Assembly: GCA_964058805.1 (NCBI GenBank)
Contig: CAXKVV010001049.1
Span: 1 to 37,317, forward strand
Direction of reading: 5' to 3'
Length of the DNA: 37,317 nucleotides
Source of the DNA: Schoenoplectus triqueter
Taxonomy: Eukaryota > Streptophyta > Magnoliopsida > Poales > Cyperaceae
The notes beneath the pieces are model-generated. The model was given only the letters and a program-made list of their open reading frames with translations, had not been told where the DNA came from and did no database searches. A program made the translations under genes and the position numbers. Below, piece by piece: positions 10,366-21,390 of the stretch. The stretch's first letter is position 1. Every line of letters begins with the position of its first letter.

Positions 10366-12170
10366 TGTCATAAGTGTCTTGTTTTTCATCGGGACAAGAT
10401 CTTCATCCCGAGCTTCCTGATGTTCTTGAGTTGTTAGGCTCTTGTCCATCTTGAGTTTTGTCTTTAGCCTCTGCTCGTCCTTGGTGCTGCTGCTTCTTCG
10501 GATTCGTCATGGAATATCTCGAGATGGTCGGGTTTTCGAGCTCTTGATCCTTCAAGATCGAAACTTAGACTTTACTACTCTCAACAGAGATCGTCTTTAT
10601 TATAGTTGAGGATCTTCCAATATTATAAAAATAATTTTTAATTTGGTGAAAAGGTCCTCTTTAATTAAGTTTTTTTATTTACCACTCGAAACAAAATTAA
10701 AATAACAATACATTATAAATACATAAAGAAACGTATTTATGTTTAGTATATCTACAATCGGTGGCAGCTGGGCGCTTATAAGTTATAACGAGTAAATGGG
10801 ATGTTCCAAATCCACACAGTCTGAAACTTTTTGTGGTTACTTTATTGTATAATGATATTGTGATTGTGTTATTGTTGTGTTTGTTCTTAGTAACCTGTTT
10901 CTAATGATGCATTCTTCTGTTGTAATCGTGTTATAGTTATGTTTGTTCTTAATTAGTGACTTGCCAAGTATTAGTAGGTGATACGGGTTATTTACCGATC
11001 ACCGAGAGGGGTTGTTTACCTATCAGCAGGGGTTTGCTTTATATCTAGAAATTGACAAGGATGTCATGGATTCATGGGTGTAGGAATCGAGCTAACCATC
11101 CCTCAACTACTAGGTTGTGGTTGCTCTTATACTGATGACGTATATATAAACACAATTAGATGTGTATAGAGGAACTTCTGTTAGTTCGTGAGTATAAGAG
11201 CAAAAAAAGAAAAAAAAAAGAAAAGAAAAAAGAAGATGTGTAGAGAGGAATTGATTGGACAATAATTGGTAAGTGGGTTTTCAGCGTAGTTATAAATCTG
11301 ACTCAGATTAGAATTCATTTTTTAAATTAGAAATTACGGTTTTGATTTCTAAATTAGAAACCCCTTTTTCAACGCTAAAATTAAGATTATGTAGTGACAC
11401 ATCAGATTAAAAACTGAATTAAAAATCCCATTAGAGATGCTCTAAACATACCCATTGAGATAAAAAAAAGTTGATGCAGACTTTCGACCATCCCTCCATC
11501 AAATCCACTGCTGAAATTCGTCCAGTCAAATTACTCCTGTGCAGACATCGACTAACACAATGTATTTGCAAGCCCCAATTGACAGTTTCCGACCCTAACC
11601 CAAATTGATAGTTCTCAATCCTAGCCCAAAAACAAGGAAGAGAGAAATACAAAACCCACGGTATACGGAAGCAATGATCGATGCAAAGAAGAAATCTGAG
11701 AAACCCACCTGCGAAAAAGGCAGAGTTCATATTGTCTATTTACTCCACCGTGGAGTAAATAGACAATAGAATTTATAACCGTCAGATCGGTATTACGGCT
11801 AACCGCGATCACTACGGCAAAAGCTGAGATTCACAGGGGTGTCAAGAACAGACACTTTACTTCTGTAAATTACTGCATGAGATTTGCATGAGATTTGAAT
11901 TCAAAAAGACGATGGATTATGCAAAACAAGGAAACAAAGTGACCGTGGGTCTGAAGCTAGAGGATGACCCTAGTTCGTGAGTAGTCTAGCTTTTGATTTT
12001 ATTACATTCAAATATACAAGGATTGTTTAAAAAATGAAACAATGAATTTAACTAGAAGTGTCACGTTTCAGACGATCTTATTTCCGTTCGTATTAAGATG
12101 GTTAATTCATTTTAAATCTGGATTGACTTGAAATTTTGTCATAAACGTGAGTTCTTAATGATCAATAACA
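10366..12170. other. Intergenic, no gene seen
   Basis: Mixed intergenic DNA. 10370-10620 is less AT-rich and has several CTCGAGAT/TCGAGC motifs, but I cannot assign it. An A/G-rich tract lies at 11203-11235. A stretch near 11330-11445 ends TTAGAGATGCTCT, a phrase often seen at plant MITE ends, without a convincing partner. A 39-base perfect hairpin lies at 11730-11768. The minus-strand frames at 11431-11812 have no family signature. Confidence 0.5.
11730..11768. repeat. Perfect 19-bp inverted repeat with 1-base spacer
   Basis: TATTGTCTATTTACTCCAC is followed by one C and then its exact reverse complement. It could extrude as a cruciform, or mark fused transposon ends. A polymerase III or factor-independent terminator role is not suggested in this context. 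Confidence 0.9.
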
Positions 12171-12192
12171 TTGCGCGCGTATGAGCCACACC

Positions 12193-12194
<2 letters not shown>

Positions 12195-12250
<56 letters not shown>
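12195..12250 (+). repeat. (GA)28 microsatellite
   Basis: An uninterrupted GA dinucleotide tract of 56 bp. It precedes a C/T-rich stretch (12252-12360) that looks like plant 5' UTR or promoter DNA. Plant BPC/GAGA-binding factors bind such tracts, so a regulatory role is possible. In frame it encodes meaningless Arg-Glu repeats. Confidence 0.95.
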
Positions 12251-12252
<2 letters not shown>

Positions 12253-12418
12253 ACCTCCGATCTCCCTCCCTCCCTCTACCTCGTCTTCTTCTCTGTCATC
12301 TCTGTTCCAACCCGCCTTCCTCCCTGGCGATGCCTTCACCTCTCCTCTCCTTCATCTTCGCCCCGCACCATCCTGACCTTCTTTCCAATGGTCATGATGT
12401 TTGTCTAGCCTGCTCCTG

Positions 12419-12541
12419 ATGGAGAGGTACAAGAACTTAACAACCGTTGTTAAAATCCATAATGGAGTGGATGACAATCTTCGGCGCCTCGACAACTCAA
12501 GAATGAAAATGCTAGAGAAATTATGGGATTTTAGGTATTAG
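12419..12541 (+). CDS. Possible 40-residue small ORF, unknown
   Basis: An ATG directly overlapping the stop of an upstream frame (TGATG) opens 40 codons: MERYKNLTTVVK, a basic/acidic middle, then MKMLEKLWDFRY and TAG. Codon composition looks less random than the AT-rich neighbours, with mixed charged residues and an amphipathic C-terminal half. It lies behind a (GA)n and C/T-rich leader and is followed by a T/G-rich stretch with an AATAAAAT signal near 12704, so a short transcript is conceivable. I do not recognise the protein. It could also be a scrap of a larger gene or chance. Confidence 0.25.
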   Translation: MERYKNLTTVVKIHNGVDDNLRRLDNSRMKMLEKLWDFRY

Positions 12542-13062
12542 ATGTTGTTGTGAACTACACTCCATTGTTGTAATGTTGTTAATGTGTTGATTGTTGTTTA
12601 GATGTTAATGTTGTGATGATAGTAGTTTGACAATGTGTTTGATGTAGTTGATGTTTGGAGTGTGCTGTTGATGTGGAATGTTAGTTGTAATTTATGTTTT
12701 ATTTTAATAAAATTGTACTTAACGGCCGCTGTTAAGGTTTCAAAAAATAAAAAACATTGAGTGTGTATGTTAATTTTCTAGCAAATAATGCATGAAGCAT
12801 GTATTCGTAAAACTTTTAATACGAGGGAAAGGTTTGAAATATGATAAAGCATATAAGATTATGCGAAATCACGGGCGAATCCAGGTTCAGTCAGGGGGTC
12901 AACTTATCCCCTTAGATTTTTAAAAATAGTATTTTTAAATTAATATTTTGTTAATATGACACTTTCTGTATTTAATTTTTGATCCCTTCTAAATTGTTCT
13001 ATTATTTTGATTGAGAAAAAATATTTAATTTATGAATAATGAAGTAATTGTACAAACTACAC

Positions 13063-13129
<67 letters not shown>

Positions 13130-14594
13130 ATCGCTCTGGATGCAATTGACCTTACCTTTATCCGTCCTTTTTTTGACTCGAAAACAAACACATATTTTTA
13201 CACGTTCATAAACCTTCTGAAAGTGAAGTATCTTTTTATGCGGGATAAAAGAAAATAAAATAGAAAAGGCACAAACCTTTGTGCTGACTGCTGAGGCCTG
13301 ACCGCCTGAGGTGGCCAACCCCACCCCACGCCTTCTCTGAGTTCCCTGTTTGAGTGTTGACGCCTCTCTCTCCAATACTCAGCTGCAACCTGCAATGCGT
13401 ACAACTTGTGCCTTTTTAAATTGTTGGGTCTTGTTGGAACCCACCCCACCTGTATATTCCCTCTATCTGACAACCTCCTGCTTCCTCCTGTTTCCTTTTA
13501 TTTTTCGTTTTCTCAGAGAAAAAAGTATGAAAAAGGGTGGTCCTTTGCATGCGCGCGCTTTGGGCGCTTCTCCTTAACTTGCACTATCATCAATTTGCGT
13601 GCAACAAAATGCACCCCCACACCCGGCACTAGATTATTTGATCATCTTCTCGGTCACTGTAAAATCACAAAAATCTCCACACCAGTCCAGACCTGCAAAA
13701 ATTCTTACCAATTATACAGATAGGAAAACAAATATTTAATTAGGATTTTTTGAGGTAGTAGGCAATATCTGTTAGAAAATTAATTAATTTCAATTTATTT
13801 TAAGATTTTATAGTATGATTTTCTATTATTATTTTTAATAGCAATCATTAATTTAATTATATGAATTTTTTTTCACACCAGCCCAGCCCCACAACAAAAA
13901 ATACCATTTATAAAATTATGAAAATTTTTAATTAGTTTTTGGAGGAAGTAGACAACATCTTATTAGAATTGAAATATAATGAATTCTTGTATTTATTCGA
14001 ATGAGTTTAATATTATTATATGAGTGCAAATTGGTCATCTTATTAGCGTTTTTTCGTTGCAAGTCCAATCTGACTTGTTCCTTAGTTCTCATTGATTCAG
14101 AAGATGAGCCTTACTGCCTCTGTGCCCCCTCGTCCCTGATATTTGTGTATCTTGGGATCTCTATGAATTTAAGACAAATCTTGAGTAATATTTTTATTTT
14201 ATTAATCCTCGAAATTTCACACAAATATACATTTTATTAAATTGAACACCGTGTTTTGCTTAATATAGCCATAATGGACACCTTTATGACGTACCACGAT
14301 CATGATATTTTTGAATTATTTTTTTGAGTAAAGATAAGAATCGATCTCTTACCATTTTTAAAATTTTATTGAACGAAAGTATTACATAATTTTGAATTTT
14401 TATTTTATGTTTATCTACTTGTTAATTTTTGTGTTATTCAATTCTTACAATAGGTACAAGTGGTGTATATAACATGAGTTTTTTTTAATTATGTTATGGT
14501 GTTTTCCAAATTGGTACTTTTTATTTGGATCAAAATCTTAATTTTTGAAGCCCGAACAATCAATAAATTGGTACTATTGAGTTACTGATAAATT
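12542..14594. other. Intergenic with simple repeats; no firm gene
   Basis: 12542-12720 is T/G-rich. Around 12868-12925 is a GGGCGAATCCAGG...GGGGGTCAA phrase of a type common in dispersed plant repeats. 13200-13700 is GC-richer, with repeated CCCACCCCA words and C/T tracts like promoter or leader DNA, but the frames there (13025-13723, both strands) are low-complexity and carry no family features. 13720-14590 is AT-rich. Confidence 0.45.
13063..13128 (+). repeat. (TTA)n microsatellite
   Basis: About 22 uninterrupted TTA/ATT units. The minus-strand frame through it encodes only poly-Ile and is not a gene. Confidence 0.95.
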
Positions 14595-14608
14595 GCGCAC
14601 GCGCACGC

Positions 14609-14651
<43 letters not shown>
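14595..14651 (+). repeat. Alternating purine-pyrimidine tract: GCGCACGCGCACGCG + (TA)n
   Basis: A GC/AC alternating block runs straight into about 20 TA units. Such alternation favours left-handed or cruciform DNA. It abuts the left end of a foldback element. Confidence 0.9.
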
Positions 14652-14655
<4 letters not shown>

Positions 14656-15027
14656 GGTTATGGTGCTTTACAAAGTACAAGAGCGTTGTGTGTCTTGCGC
14701 TCTATTATTAATTTTAAGTCAGAAATGATCAATTCAAACTGCTCAATCTATTAGTAAACCAAAATTTATATTTTTTTTGGAATTTATTTGCTATTTTTTT
14801 GGATAGAGAGAAAACCATCATTTTTGAATGAATCAGAATTCTCTGATCAACTCATTTTCTCCTCACTACAAAAAATAGCAAAAAATTAAAAATATAAAAT
14901 TTGGTTTACTAATAGATTTTGATATGAAGATTAGATTGAACGGTTTGAATGGATTATTCTGACTTGAAATTAAAAATATATCACAAAGCATACAACGGCT
15001 CTGTGCTTTACAAAGCACCATAGTCAG
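14652..15027. mobile_element. Foldback MITE A, beside TA/CT microsatellites
   Basis: A long imperfect inverted repeat. The left end has TATGGTGCTTTACAAAGTAC, the right end GTGCTTTACAAAGCACCATA. The terminal module is itself near-palindromic. Inside, arms with AAAATTTATATTTTT-like and TTTGGTTTACTAATAG text pair across a centre near 14845. It is flanked by (TA)n on the left and (CT)n(TA)n on the right (about 15028-15069). The family matches elements at 17401 and 19512. No coding capacity. The minus-strand frame at 14866-15129 is not a gene. Confidence 0.8.
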
Positions 15028-15028
15028 A

Positions 15029-15068
<40 letters not shown>

Positions 15069-15069
15069 T
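15028..15069 (+). repeat. (CT)n(TA)n microsatellite
   Basis: A run of about 13 CT units passing into about 8 TA units, immediately beyond the right end of foldback MITE A. Confidence 0.95.
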
Positions 15070-17400
15070 AAGTTTTGTTAGATGCCAAAACAAAAATATT
15101 TTCCAGATATATTTCTTTTGAACAAGCAAAAAATGGCTTATTTAATATATTTTGAAGCATTTGGAAGATGATGATCTATGTATTAGAACTATGATATAGA
15201 AATTAGTGTCTAGCAGTGAAGTATAGATTTTAACTTCTTAATTTTTTTATTTTTAGATTCTAAGGTTTTAGAATTAAAATCTAGAAGTTAGAGTACAAGA
15301 CTATTATTATTATTAGCATTACTATTATTACTATTATGGATGTTTATATTATTATTAGTACTACTCGTATTATTATTATGAATATTTCTATCATCATCAT
15401 TATTTTCATTATTATCATCGCCATCATTACTGTCATTATTATCATTATAATTTTTTTAATTTGAGATCTATGATCTCTATGCTTTTAGATTGAATTTTAT
15501 TTTTAGTCTACCTTAATTTATTTGAAATTAAAAACTTTATTGTTGTTGTTGTATTTTGTAGTAATGATTCTTCTCATATAAATTATAGTAAGAAAAAAAT
15601 ATAGAAGACATTAGGCCTGCACCTCAACAAAATATGTACATGTCATTGATCGTGTAGTATCATTATCAATCGTTCAATTTTGAAAATCAAAATTTGAGTA
15701 CAAAATGTCATAGCACAACTTTTATCTAACATGAGAGGCGGATACACGTTCAAAGTATGGGGTCAATTGATATTCATTTTTTGCAATACTATAAATTTGA
15801 CAAGCGTAGTAAAATTAAAGGAGAGTAAAATTGAGTTAGGTAATAAATTAATGGCTTGAAATTTGGCGGTACAAATATATTCTAATTCCTTGTACTCAGT
15901 CAGGTGTATAGAAGAGGTTTTGGCAGTTTGTAGGGTTACATTAGAAATTGTCCATGAAAGAAAACTTTTGAACAGTCGCTTTCCCTTTCCTGCCTCCCGT
16001 TTTCCTCCACTTACATCCCCTACATGGCTATATATACATACCATGACCGCCTCATTCTTTATTTTGTATTCAAGCAGTCTTAACCAACGTCTTATCACAC
16101 CCCCCCCCCCCCCCCGCCTTTCACATTTCTTTTGTTTCAACTATCACTCCACAAGCATGTCAAAATTTGATCAGAAACAGTTTTGGCGTCGACGAGACGA
16201 CGACTAAACAGTGTCAATCTTCTCAATCCTTTGTGGAGATGGTTGAGTATTTCTTCTTTTGTTCCTGTGCTAAAGTGGCAGGAGGGGAATTAAGCCATTT
16301 GGTCCGAGCAGATTTTGATATCTGTGTTATTTTTATTTTATTTTTTATTTGCCTTTTCTTTCCCTTTGTTAATTACTGGTTTATGAGGTTGATTGTTAGG
16401 TATTTACCTCCTTTTTTTCCTATTTTTTTAGAGTGAGCTAGACTGTTGCTTTAAGTATGTTTTGATATAATGGATCTGTATTCTGTAACGAATTAGCATA
16501 CTATCATAAAATTATTTGAGGTCATTGTGTTTAAATTATGTACCTGTATTAATGTGCTAAACATTGTACTAGTTATATACAATATTATTCAGAGATGAAA
16601 TCAGAATTTGAACTTGAGGGTGCTGAGAAATCAGAAAGTCAATTTATGAATCTGTAATATAATGATAGAAAATAAACAAAAAAGAAAATAAATCGTCATT
16701 CATTACCGGTCGAAAGAGAAGAAAAAAACTATATAAAAACAAATTAAGAAGTGAATATGAACTTGTATTGAGCTAAAATATGTCTAAAATTGACATCCCT
16801 TCCCTCCGACCCTAACGTTCCTTATGCTGTTGATGGAATTTTATTTTTGATATGTTAGTGGGAGATCTGAATCGTTGAATGTGTTATCAATTGCGGACTG
16901 GAATTAATGTCAAATGATAAATTTTAATTCGTAGATTATTTATGGATTTTTTAAAAAAGTGATCATATCATCACCTGCTTTTATTGCTTCTCAAAAGTGA
17001 TGCACATTATGGAATGTTCATTTGATAGTTCAGTTTTTCCTTTAAATAAATTTTTATTCTGATTATATATTAAGAGGGCTTCAAAAGTAAGGTATTCTAA
17101 CGATAAAATAAAACATATTTGTATAATACATACACTCGGGAATCGTTTATGTATATCCCTAATATTAGTACACATCAGTTGATACTGATATTTTTTGTAC
17201 CGCTAGATTTGCATCACCATCTGTGCATGATTTGATCATACTTTCATTACATAAATAAAAGTTAACCATTATTACAATTTTTTTCACCTCTCTGCTGCCC
17301 TTTTTGTTCCAAAAAATAAATATTTCTATAATTTTTACAGGAATCATGGTATAAATCTAACGAAACAAAAAACATTAGTACAAGCAATGGAGTTGTACTT
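15070..17400. other. AT-rich intergenic; possible short transcript near 16030
   Basis: An imperfect ATT/ATC trinucleotide region lies at 15300-15460. A TATA-like CTATATATAC lies at 16028-16037 and a (C)16 tract at 16100-16115. A frame across the C tract (15863-16207) depends on that homopolymer and starts upstream of the TATA. 15728-15780 and 16590-16640 contain phrases common in dispersed repeats. I see no supportable gene. Confidence 0.45.
16100..16115 (+). repeat. Poly(C) tract, 16 bases
   Basis: A homopolymer C run whose complement is G16. It is unusual in this AT-rich setting, could form a G-quadruplex on the minus strand, and is prone to length error in sequencing. Confidence 0.9.
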
Positions 17401-17792
17401 GTTATGGTGTTATGTGAAGTATAGTGGGGGCGGTGCTTCGGACTCAAATATTTAATTTCAAAATAGATTGTCTGATCCGAACTATTCAATTTAATTTCCA
17501 TATAAAAATATATTAACAAACCAAATTTAATATTTTTGGAATTGGTTTGCTATTTTTTCGAATGGTGAGAAAATCATTATTTTGACGAACTCAGAATTCT
17601 CAAATCAAGCCATTTCTTCCCATCCGAAAAAGTAGCAAACAAATTTAAAAAATATATAAAATTTAATTGCTAATGCATTTTTATATGAAAATTAAATTGG
17701 ACGATTTAAATCGGGTCATATATATCTAATTTGAAATCAAATGTTTGAGTCTGAAACACAACCCTCACTGTGCTTTACAGGCAGCGTGACAT
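17401..17792. mobile_element. Foldback MITE B, degenerate member of the A/C family
   Basis: The left end has GTTATGGTGTTATGTGAAGT and the right end TGTGCTTTACAGGCAGCGTGAC. The arms share TTGGTTTGCTATTTTTTCG and the matching complement with element A. The ends are more decayed than in A and C, and no TA microsatellite remains. Confidence 0.65.
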
Positions 17793-19511
17793 ATACTAAA
17801 TTTTACCGTAGGCGTACAAAAATACTTGTATCGAATTAATTAAAAAAAATACAAATAATTCTTCATTATTTTAGCACACTATACATTTCAGTTGCATCGA
17901 TCTGCCCTTAAAAATATAATAATACTCTCATTTGCAGATATTCATTTTCGATGCTCGACGTTTCAAACAAATATTTGACCGATAGTACAATCACGTATAT
18001 ATTTCCAAAAATAAAATAAAATAATAATAGTCTTATATTGATGGAAAGATATAACATTTTATTCTTGAATCTATTTTAATCATCAATTGAGAGCAAAAAG
18101 GAAAAAAAAAAGAAAGAAAGAGAATGCTTAAATGATGATCAAAACATATATATAGGTCGGATTGTAACAAGTTCTTAATTAGGTCTCATCTCTGTCTATT
18201 ATATAGGTCAGTGACAATCCTATTTTTCCATTACAGGTCAATTGACCAAAACTTGTTCATTGCCGTAATCATAAGAGAAACGGCCTGTAGGCTGTAACAC
18301 CTGTTAAAGAGAAGCGGGAACAAAAAGCCACACTACTTTGCGGCACTCTTGTAGTAGCTGTTCAATCACTTCAGCTTCAAATCATCTCAAATCAGTTTAT
18401 ATATTAGCTAGTTTATACACCTTTTTTATCTCAGCTTTATGCATGCCAAATTAAGTTACTGATCAGTGAGTGACCTTTGGGCAAGCGAAAGAGACTTTGA
18501 CTGAACAACAGTTGTTAGTTAACAAATTTCTTTGGTTTTTTTTCCTTTTGTTTGACAAGGCACGCTCGAAAAGTAAAACGATTATTTATTTTACATTCAT
18601 TGTTTCGTTCCCTTTTGCGACCTAAGAAAATGTGCATGCAGGTAAAAAGTTCTGTAGTGAGTAATGACGGTGTCTTAGTGCCAGTCGTGCTTAAAAGATT
18701 TCATAAAAAAATAATAATAACTCCTCATTATTAGGAAATATTGTAAGAAAAATACTAATTCTTATTTCATTGGAAATATCTATTATCATCATAAATATTT
18801 ATTCTTTAGACAAACAGCTGCATGCATCAGCTTTACATATACTATCACATCTATATTAAAATCACATTTTTTTTTATGCTCCCACCATATATAGCTGAAG
18901 TGCTGAACTACTGAACTATACACATTTCCGAAAAATATTAGATAATCATTTGTTTATATATTTGAATCTATGATTACTATTTTTGTCTTATACTTAGGAT
19001 GAAAGATCATGGTAATCAAGCACTTAAGTAATAGTTAGCTATAATTAAGTTATTAGTTTAATCGAATTGTAAACCCACGAACCCCATACTCTAATTAGAC
19101 TACTTATGGGTCTATCAAACGTTCAATTGTTTACCATAAAACCAGAACACAGCATGGTACCGTTTGAGAGACCCAAGAATTATATTTCTTAAATTGAATT
19201 GACATCATGCGCCCATCACCATAAAAGTTGTTCCATTACTGGTATCCAACCAATAAAATACACCGTTGATGAAAGAGTGGAGTATAGAGCATGCCCACCT
19301 TTGGGGTGGCAACCTCTACACAACCAGGTAAAGGCCACAGTCGCTTTTGCACAAAGAAAAGGTTATATTGTATGAATAAATATTTAAACGATCAGCAAGT
19401 CAATCGGTATAATTAATGAAGTTACATATTAAACTGGCCCAGCTCACCAAATTATTCTTTGACGGTCGATTATCAAACAACAATAATAAGAACTAACAAA
19501 ACTATATAGAT
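17793..19511. other. AT-rich intergenic, no gene seen
   Basis: There is a palindromic GGTCAATTGACC at 18236-18247 (two facing TTGACC W-box cores) and a GC-richer patch at 18280-18350. The only plus-strand frame of note (18552-18734) has no family features. Confidence 0.5.
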
Positions 19512-19869
19512 AGTGAGGCTATGGTGCTTCGTGAAGTACAAAATTTCTTCTATTTCGCGTTCGTATCTCGAGGCCGATCCAAACCATTGAACACGATCTT
19601 CATATTGAAATATTTTTGGAGATCAAATTTTATATATTTTTAATTTTTTTTGTTATTTTTTAAACGGGTACAAAATCATTAGATCAATAAATTTTATACC
19701 CATCTAGAAAATAGCAAAAAAATTAAAAAATATATAAAATTTGATATTGAAAGATATTTCAATATGAAGATCATGTTCATTGGTTTGGATCGGTCGTTTG
19801 AAGTTTCAAATTCGAAATACGGACGTGAAACACGAAATATTTTGTGCTTCGTGAAGCACCATAGCCTCA

Positions 19870-19871
<2 letters not shown>
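19512..19871. mobile_element. Foldback MITE C, about 360 bp, next to (TA)n
   Basis: The termini AGTGAGGCTATGGTGCTTCG and, at the right, the near-exact complement with GTGCTTCGTGAAGCACC are strongly conserved. Arms of about 150 bp pair across an AT-rich centre near 19690. The right flank is CA(TA)n at 19872-19900, and the left flank has ACTATATAGAT. It is the best preserved member of the A/B/C family. The 64-codon frame at its right end is not a gene. Confidence 0.85.

Positions 19872-19900
<29 letters not shown>
19872..19900 (+). repeat. (TA)n microsatellite
   Basis: A TA tract immediately right of foldback MITE C. Confidence 0.9.
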
Positions 19901-19903
<3 letters not shown>

Positions 19904-20331
19904 TGACAACTTTTTATTCAACAATCACGACACTGATAGAATAGTTATAAAAAAATAAAAAACAAAATTATAGAAATATTATTTATAGCACATATATTTT
20001 GCGTACTGAATTTGATTTAACTTGAAAGAGCATTTTTTGTCAAAAAAATATTGACAGTTTAAATTTAAACATTAATATTTAAAATCACCCGACGATTGAC
20101 CAAAATAAATTTAAAATTGCATAAAATTTACTATGACTTATCTATAATTTTAATTTATTTTCATTAATATTGATAATTGACTATTTTTAGTCAATTTTCG
20201 CAGTTGACAAAAAAAGGTTATCTGAGCACATATATTTTATGGGAGGATGGATCCTTGACAATGGATTATTTTGTCAATCTTGACAATGAATTTTTTAAAT
20301 AAATACAAATACATCTTAAAAATAGATATTG

Positions 20332-20333
<2 letters not shown>

Positions 20334-20366
<33 letters not shown>
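20334..20366 (+). repeat. (TA)n microsatellite, left of foldback D
   Basis: About 16 TA units between the left half of MITE E and foldback element D. A shorter (TA)n lies at the other border (20782-20791). Confidence 0.9.
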
Positions 20367-20368
<2 letters not shown>

Positions 20369-20779
20369 TAAAAATATCGTGAGCTTAAGCTCACAGAGGT
20401 CTTCCGTGAGCTTAACTCAAAAAGTATATATCAAATCATCTCTAAATTTTGATTTTTCACTCTCATTAAATTTTTCATATTGAAATCTTATGGGGTATAA
20501 AATTTTAAGATATTTTGAGTTTTCTAAGTCACTCTTTTCAATTTTTGAAAATAATATACAAATATTGAATATTTTATTATTATTTTTAGAGCCGATTTTC
20601 AAATATTAAAAAGAGTGACATAGAAAACTCAAAACATCCCAAATTTTTGTACCCCATAAGATTTCAATATGAAGAATTTATTGAGAATGCAAAATTTAAA
20701 TTTGGAGATGATTTGATATACTTTTTGAGTTAAACTCACGGAAGGCCTCCGTGAGCTTAAGCTCACGGTATATCCACTC
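20367..20779. mobile_element. Foldback MITE D, about 413 bp, inside a (TA)n
   Basis: Arms of about 190 bp are inverted copies of each other. The left starts AGTAAAAATATCGTGAGC; the right, read in complement, starts AGTGGATATACCGTGAGC. Each arm carries the perfect 16-bp palindrome GTGAGCTTAAGCTCAC (20379-20394 and 20751-20766), then CTTCCGTGAG-type text, then TATTGAAATCTTATGGGGTA. The spacer is about 70 bp around 20570. TA repeats lie on both sides. Its sequence differs from A-C, but its architecture is the same. Confidence 0.87.
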
Positions 20780-21390
20780 ATATATATATATTTATATTAT
20801 TTAAAATTTCATATAATTTCATTATCTTTTGATAGTCCACCAAAGAGCAACAAAATTTTATGTAATTTACAACGATTCCAATTTAACAATATTTGATGAA
20901 CTATTAAATGATAATGAAATTGCATGAAATTTAAATAATTTCAATCAATAAGAGTAAAAGAACATATCTATAAAGTTTTTTATTTTAAATTATTTCAAAT
21001 GTATTTAAAAAACTATTTTGAAGATTATCAATAGCCATCGTCAAAAGGATCCCTCTCCTATATTTATAGAGTTCAATATTTGTTATTTTATATATTCACG
21101 CCGAACACAATTTACTTATTCAAGCATTTACTTCTGGATGCGTGCAAATTTCATACACACTTTTTCACTTTATCCAAAATTATTAAATTGTAAAAGGGAT
21201 AAACATTAAAAAAAAAAACAAGTTCCACAAATTGATTATCTTCTGTTGTAAATTGTACATTTCAAGGGTTTACGATCGTGGTAGAATTTCAATAATGAAA
21301 AAGTTGGGGTTAAAAAAAAAGAAGGCTCCGCATGCGCCACTATTGTTGCTGATGACATCCGAACAGGATGCGTGCGGTACAATACAACTA

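Larger units (their letters stand above)
20241..21058. mobile_element. Harbinger-like MITE E, split by a nested foldback element
   Basis: The left end GGGAGGATGGATCC and the right end GGATCCCTCTCC are inverted, followed inward by TTGACAATGG-type text and its complement. The flanks are TAT on both sides (20238-20240 and 21059-21061). The interior matches the complete MITE at 30397 (shared TAATTTCATTATC.TTTGATAG and GATAATGAAATTGCATGAAA), but its middle is interrupted by a TA microsatellite and foldback element D. Confidence 0.75.

Noticed and set aside
11330..11445. Possible MITE ending TTAGAGATGCTCT.
   Set aside because: No matching inverted end or target duplication found on the left side.
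12139..12419. Frames through (GA)n encoding Arg-Glu or Ser-Leu repeats.
   Set aside because: Low-complexity translation of a microsatellite.
13025..13375. Minus-strand frame with a long Ile run.
   Set aside because: Translation of the (TTA)n tract; no conserved part.
15863..16207. 114-codon frame ending in an Arg/Asp-rich tail.
   Set aside because: It depends on the length of a 16-base C homopolymer and starts upstream of the likely TATA box.
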